Shown here in pieces: positions 61,439 through 64,000 of a stretch of 64,000 nucleotides of DNA. The notes beneath the pieces were generated by a model. It made no database searches. It was not told the DNA's origin and saw only the letters and a list, made by a program, of their open reading frames with translations. A program made the position numbers and the translations under genes. Each line of letters opens with the position of its first letter. Position 1 is the first letter of the stretch. Origin of the DNA: Rhizobium skierniewicense (GTDB lineage Bacteria; Pseudomonadota; Alphaproteobacteria; Rhizobiales; Rhizobiaceae); the NCBI RefSeq assembly GCF_014196515.1, contig NZ_JACIDV010000001.1, positions 310,001 through 374,000 on the forward strand, given 5' to 3'.

Positions 61439-62323
61439 GTGGACGCAAAACGCAGCACAGTCATCTTCGCCTGGCTCCTTCTTCTCCCCGCCATTCTCTA
61501 TATCACGGTCATCGTCGCCTATCCCTTGGTTGATACGTTCATTCTGTCCTTCACCGATGCTTCGTTGAAGCGGACAACGGAATGGGTGGGATGGGCCAAT
61601 TATACCAAGATTTTCAACGCGACTTTCGCAGAAGTTATTCTACGCACCTTCATTTGGACCTTCTTCTCCGTTTCGTTCAAAATGATCATCGGAATTTTCG
61701 GTGCCTGCATGCTGAATGCAGCCGTTCCCGGAAGAACGATTTTCCGTATGCTGACCATGCCTCCATGGATCGTGCCGATGGCGATTGGCATCTTCATGTG
61801 GGGCTGGATGTATAATGGCCAGTTCGGCATGATCTCCGGAATGCTGCAGCGTTTTGGTCTCGTGGATGGGCCGATTGCTTTCCTCGCAAACGGCTCCACA
61901 GCTTTCTGGGCAACCATCATCACCGATGTGTGGATCGGTGTGCCATTGGTAACGCTCTATATGCTGGCCGCGATGCAATCCATTCCGCAGGATCTGTATG
62001 AGGCTGCATGGACCGACGGCGCAGGGCGTTTTTACCGCTTCCGTCGCATCACGCTGCCGCTTCTGGTCCCTTCGGTGATCACCATGTCGATGCTGTCGTT
62101 GATTGCCACATTCAATTCCTTCGACATCATCTGGATTCTGACCCGTGGTGGACCGAGCGGCGAGACGACGACGATGATCATCGACACTTATCGCACTGCC
62201 ATCGGCTCTAATAAATATGGTGAGGGTGCTGCCCGAGCGGTCCTGATCTGCATATTCCTGTCGATCTTCTGCGTCTGCTACTTCCGCGTAACCAGCCGCC
62301 TATCTGCCGGAGACAAGCGATGA
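61439..62323 (+). CDS. Sugar ABC transporter permease, MalF type
   Basis: The 294-residue protein has six hydrophobic segments and the EAA loop EAAWTDGAG about 90 residues from the end. I chose GTG 61439 with GGGAGG 5 nt upstream; an in-frame GTG at 61424 overlaps the dehydrogenase stop. With the next gene it forms a CUT1-type carbohydrate importer channel. The ATPase gene is not in the window. Confidence 0.9.
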   Translation: MDAKRSTVIFAWLLLLPAILYITVIVAYPLVDTFILSFTDASLKRTTEWVGWANYTKIFNATFAEVILRTFIWTFFSVSFKMIIGIFGACMLNAAVPGRTIFRMLTMPPWIVPMAIGIFMWGWMYNGQFGMISGMLQRFGLVDGPIAFLANGSTAFWATIITDVWIGVPLVTLYMLAAMQSIPQDLYEAAWTDGAGRFYRFRRITLPLLVPSVITMSMLSLIATFNSFDIIWILTRGGPSGETTTMIIDTYRTAIGSNKYGEGAARAVLICIFLSIFCVCYFRVTSRLSAGDKR

Positions 62324-63180
62324 GACAACCACCTGCTTTGATCAATCGCTACAGCTGGTACGAACTGATCGGCATCTATGCCGGGATCGCCGTGTTCCTG
62401 ATTTTCATTCTATCGCCTTTCGTGGAAGGCTTTCTGGTATCATTGAAGCCGCTTAGCCAGCTGTTTTCCTCACCTTACCGTTTCATTCCAGAAAACGGTT
62501 CGTTCGAGGCCTACCGCACCATGTGGATCAGAATTCCCGGTTTCGCGCGCTATATCTTCAACTCTTTCCTGATTTCGATCGTGGTCACAACCGTTGTGCT
62601 GATCCTGGTCGTCCCGGCGTCCTATGCGCTGGCACGGTTCGAGTTCAAAGGCTCAGGAACGCTTTTAGGGGCATTTCTCGCGGTCAACATGTTCTCAGGC
62701 GCCGTTCTTTTGATTCCGCTGTTTCGCTTGATGCGCTCGCTGGGCGTTTTGAACACCTACTTTGCCATGATCGTGCCGGGTGTCGCATTTCTCATTCCGT
62801 CGGCTATCTGGCTGCTGCGAACCTACATGATGCGCATTCCAAGGGAACTGGATGAGGCGGCGTTCGTGGACGGTGCAAGCCATCTCTATACCTTGCGACG
62901 CGTCATCGTGCCGATCGCGATGCCGGGTATCATGGTCGTTGCAATCACCACCTTCATCGGGTCTTACGCGCAGCAGTTCATCTTCGCGCTGACCTTCAAT
63001 TCGAAAACGGAATATGCGCCTCTGCCGGTCGGTCTGTTTGCATATTTCGGCAAACAGGAAGTGATCTGGAACGAATTGATGGCGGCAAGCTTCGTCGGCA
63101 TTGCGCCAGCAACCATCGTGATCTTCTTTCTTCAACGCTATCTCGTCAGCGGCCTGACCGCGGGCGCGGTGAAACAATAA
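62320..63180 (+). CDS. Sugar ABC transporter permease, MalG type
   Basis: The 286-residue protein has six membrane segments and the EAA motif DEAAFVDGAS at about 185-194. It is the partner of the MalF-type permease; ATG 62320 overlaps that gene's stop as ATGA. Placing both permeases before the binding-protein gene is unusual but not rare. Confidence 0.9.
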   Translation: MRQPPALINRYSWYELIGIYAGIAVFLIFILSPFVEGFLVSLKPLSQLFSSPYRFIPENGSFEAYRTMWIRIPGFARYIFNSFLISIVVTTVVLILVVPASYALARFEFKGSGTLLGAFLAVNMFSGAVLLIPLFRLMRSLGVLNTYFAMIVPGVAFLIPSAIWLLRTYMMRIPRELDEAAFVDGASHLYTLRRVIVPIAMPGIMVVAITTFIGSYAQQFIFALTFNSKTEYAPLPVGLFAYFGKQEVIWNELMAASFVGIAPATIVIFFLQRYLVSGLTAGAVKQ

Positions 63181-63211
63181 GCCAACCACCAGAGAAAACG
63201 GGAGCTAAAAC

Positions 63212-64000
63212 GTGACAGTTCATCTCAAAACCGGGCTTTTCGCCCTGGCCATGCTCGGCTCCACCGCGCTTGGCGCCATGACTGCAAATGCTGCGGATCA
63301 AGAAATCAGCTGGATCTATTGCGGCGACAAGATTGACCCGGTGCATGAAAAATACATCAAGGAATGGGAAGGCAAGAACCTCGGATGGAAGGTCGCTCCG
63401 GAAGTGGTCGGCTGGGAACAGTGCCAGGATAAAGCAACAACGCTTGCCGCCGCCGGCACCCCTGTCGCCATGGCTTATGTCGGTTCGCGCACACTGAAGG
63501 AATTTGCCGAGAACGACCTCATCGTTCCCGTGCCGATGACGGCTGACGAAAAGAAGGGCTACTATCCATTCATTCCCGATACGGTCACCTTCGATGACCA
63601 GCAGTGGGGCGTGCCCGTCGCCTTCTCGACGAAGGCCCTTTACTGGAACAAGGACCTGTTCAAGCAGGCCGGTCTCGATCCTGAGAAGCCACCGACAACC
63701 TGGGCTGAAGAGATTGAATACGCCAAGATCATCAAGGAAAAGACAGGGATTGCCGGGTACGGCATGCCTGCCAAGACCTTCGATAACACCATGCACCAGT
63801 TCCTGCATTGGGTTTATACCAACAATGGCAAGGTGACCGATGCCGAAGGCAATGTGACGCTTGACAGCCCGGAAATTCTGGCAGCCTTGCAGGCCTACAA
63901 GGACATCACGCCTTACTCTGTCGAAGGGGCAACGGCCTACGAACAGAACGAAATCCGTGCCATCTTCCTCGATGGCAAGGCCGGCATGATCCAGAACAGC
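63212..64000 (+). CDS. Extracellular solute-binding protein, CUT1 sugar type (partial, 3' end outside window)
   Basis: A GTG at 63212 follows GGGAGC and opens a frame of 263 codons that is still open at the window edge. The product has a Sec signal peptide (MTVHLKTGLFALAMLGSTAL, cleavage near ANAAD) and a family 1 solute-binding fold: WGVPVAFSTKALYWNKDLF and QAGLDPEKPPTTWAE. It should deliver an oligosaccharide or amino sugar to the two permeases. Only the N-terminal two-thirds or so is visible, compared with the usual 410-430 residues. Confidence 0.9.
   Translation, partial: MTVHLKTGLFALAMLGSTALGAMTANAADQEISWIYCGDKIDPVHEKYIKEWEGKNLGWKVAPEVVGWEQCQDKATTLAAAGTPVAMAYVGSRTLKEFAENDLIVPVPMTADEKKGYYPFIPDTVTFDDQQWGVPVAFSTKALYWNKDLFKQAGLDPEKPPTTWAEEIEYAKIIKEKTGIAGYGMPAKTFDNTMHQFLHWVYTNNGKVTDAEGNVTLDSPEILAALQAYKDITPYSVEGATAYEQNEIRAIFLDGKAGMIQNS

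Noticed and set aside
1-64000. CRISPR array, tRNA, rRNA or insertion sequence
   Set aside because: No regularly spaced repeats, cloverleaf-like sequences or transposase genes were seen in the few intergenic regions; this is a reading by eye and not a covariance-model search.

Overview
The window looks like a chromosome or chromid segment of a Rhizobiaceae member close to Agrobacterium. This rests on three things: a type VI secretion (T6SS) locus whose gene order matches, as far as I remember it, that of Agrobacterium tumefaciens (ppkA, tagF-pppA fusion, tssM-L-K, fha, tssG-F-E, tagJ, tssC40, tssC41, tssB, tssA, then divergent clpV, hcp, tai, tae4); protein styles typical of alphaproteobacteria; and many ATGA/TGATG stop-start overlaps. 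The species cannot be fixed from sequence reading alone.

Layout. 1-1305: a Wza-like outer-membrane polysaccharide export lipoprotein. 1341-20008 (minus): the imp operon, encoding the T6SS membrane complex, baseplate, sheath and the PpkA/PppA/Fha phospho-switch. 20229-24438 (plus): clpV, hcp and a Tae4 amidase effector with its Rap1a/Tai immunity protein. No vgrG or PAAR gene follows. 24439-24890 is non-coding, rich in small inverted repeats. 24891-25784: a stand-alone NAD-dependent epimerase/dehydratase closed by a strong terminator. 26077-39232 (plus): a 14-gene catabolic operon (isochorismatase-fold amidase, two PuuE-type deacetylase-fold hydrolases, LeuC/LeuD-like hydratase, branched-chain-type ABC importer, isocitrate-lyase/PEP-mutase-family lyase, FAD dehydrogenase/reductase, two Asp/Glu-racemase-superfamily proteins lacking a recognisable Cys pair), faced by a GntR/UTRA regulator (39261-40040).

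40295-54373: an exopolysaccharide cluster with three glycosyltransferases, a GH-A-type glycosidase, Wzx-like flippase, Wzz-like chain-length protein, O-antigen ligase/polymerase, polysaccharide deacetylase, methyltransferase and acyltransferase. 54370-56619: an ECF sigma factor with RskA-like anti-sigma factor and a secreted DUF4394 protein. 56828-64000: an amino-sugar locus, nagA, a SIS-domain isomerase/deaminase and a GntR/UTRA regulator (minus), divergent from a Gfo/Idh/MocA dehydrogenase and a sugar ABC importer (plus) whose binding-protein gene runs off the window.

The most interesting material is (i) the catabolic operon, whose enzyme families fit a cyclic-imide to half-amide to unsaturated dicarboxylate to alkylmalate to pyruvate route that I cannot assign to a described operon; (ii) a 16-bp element (15/16 identical) in front of both that operon and its regulator; (iii) a CGTTACGTAA palindrome shared by the Wza-like gene and both sides of the T6SS divergent promoter region; (iv) a series of GC-rich hairpins at the tssA/B/C41/C40 and clpV/hcp/tai junctions that could set protein ratios; and (v) a 15-codon leader ORF carrying the ribosome site for tagF-pppA. 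No tRNA, rRNA, insertion sequence or CRISPR array was seen.
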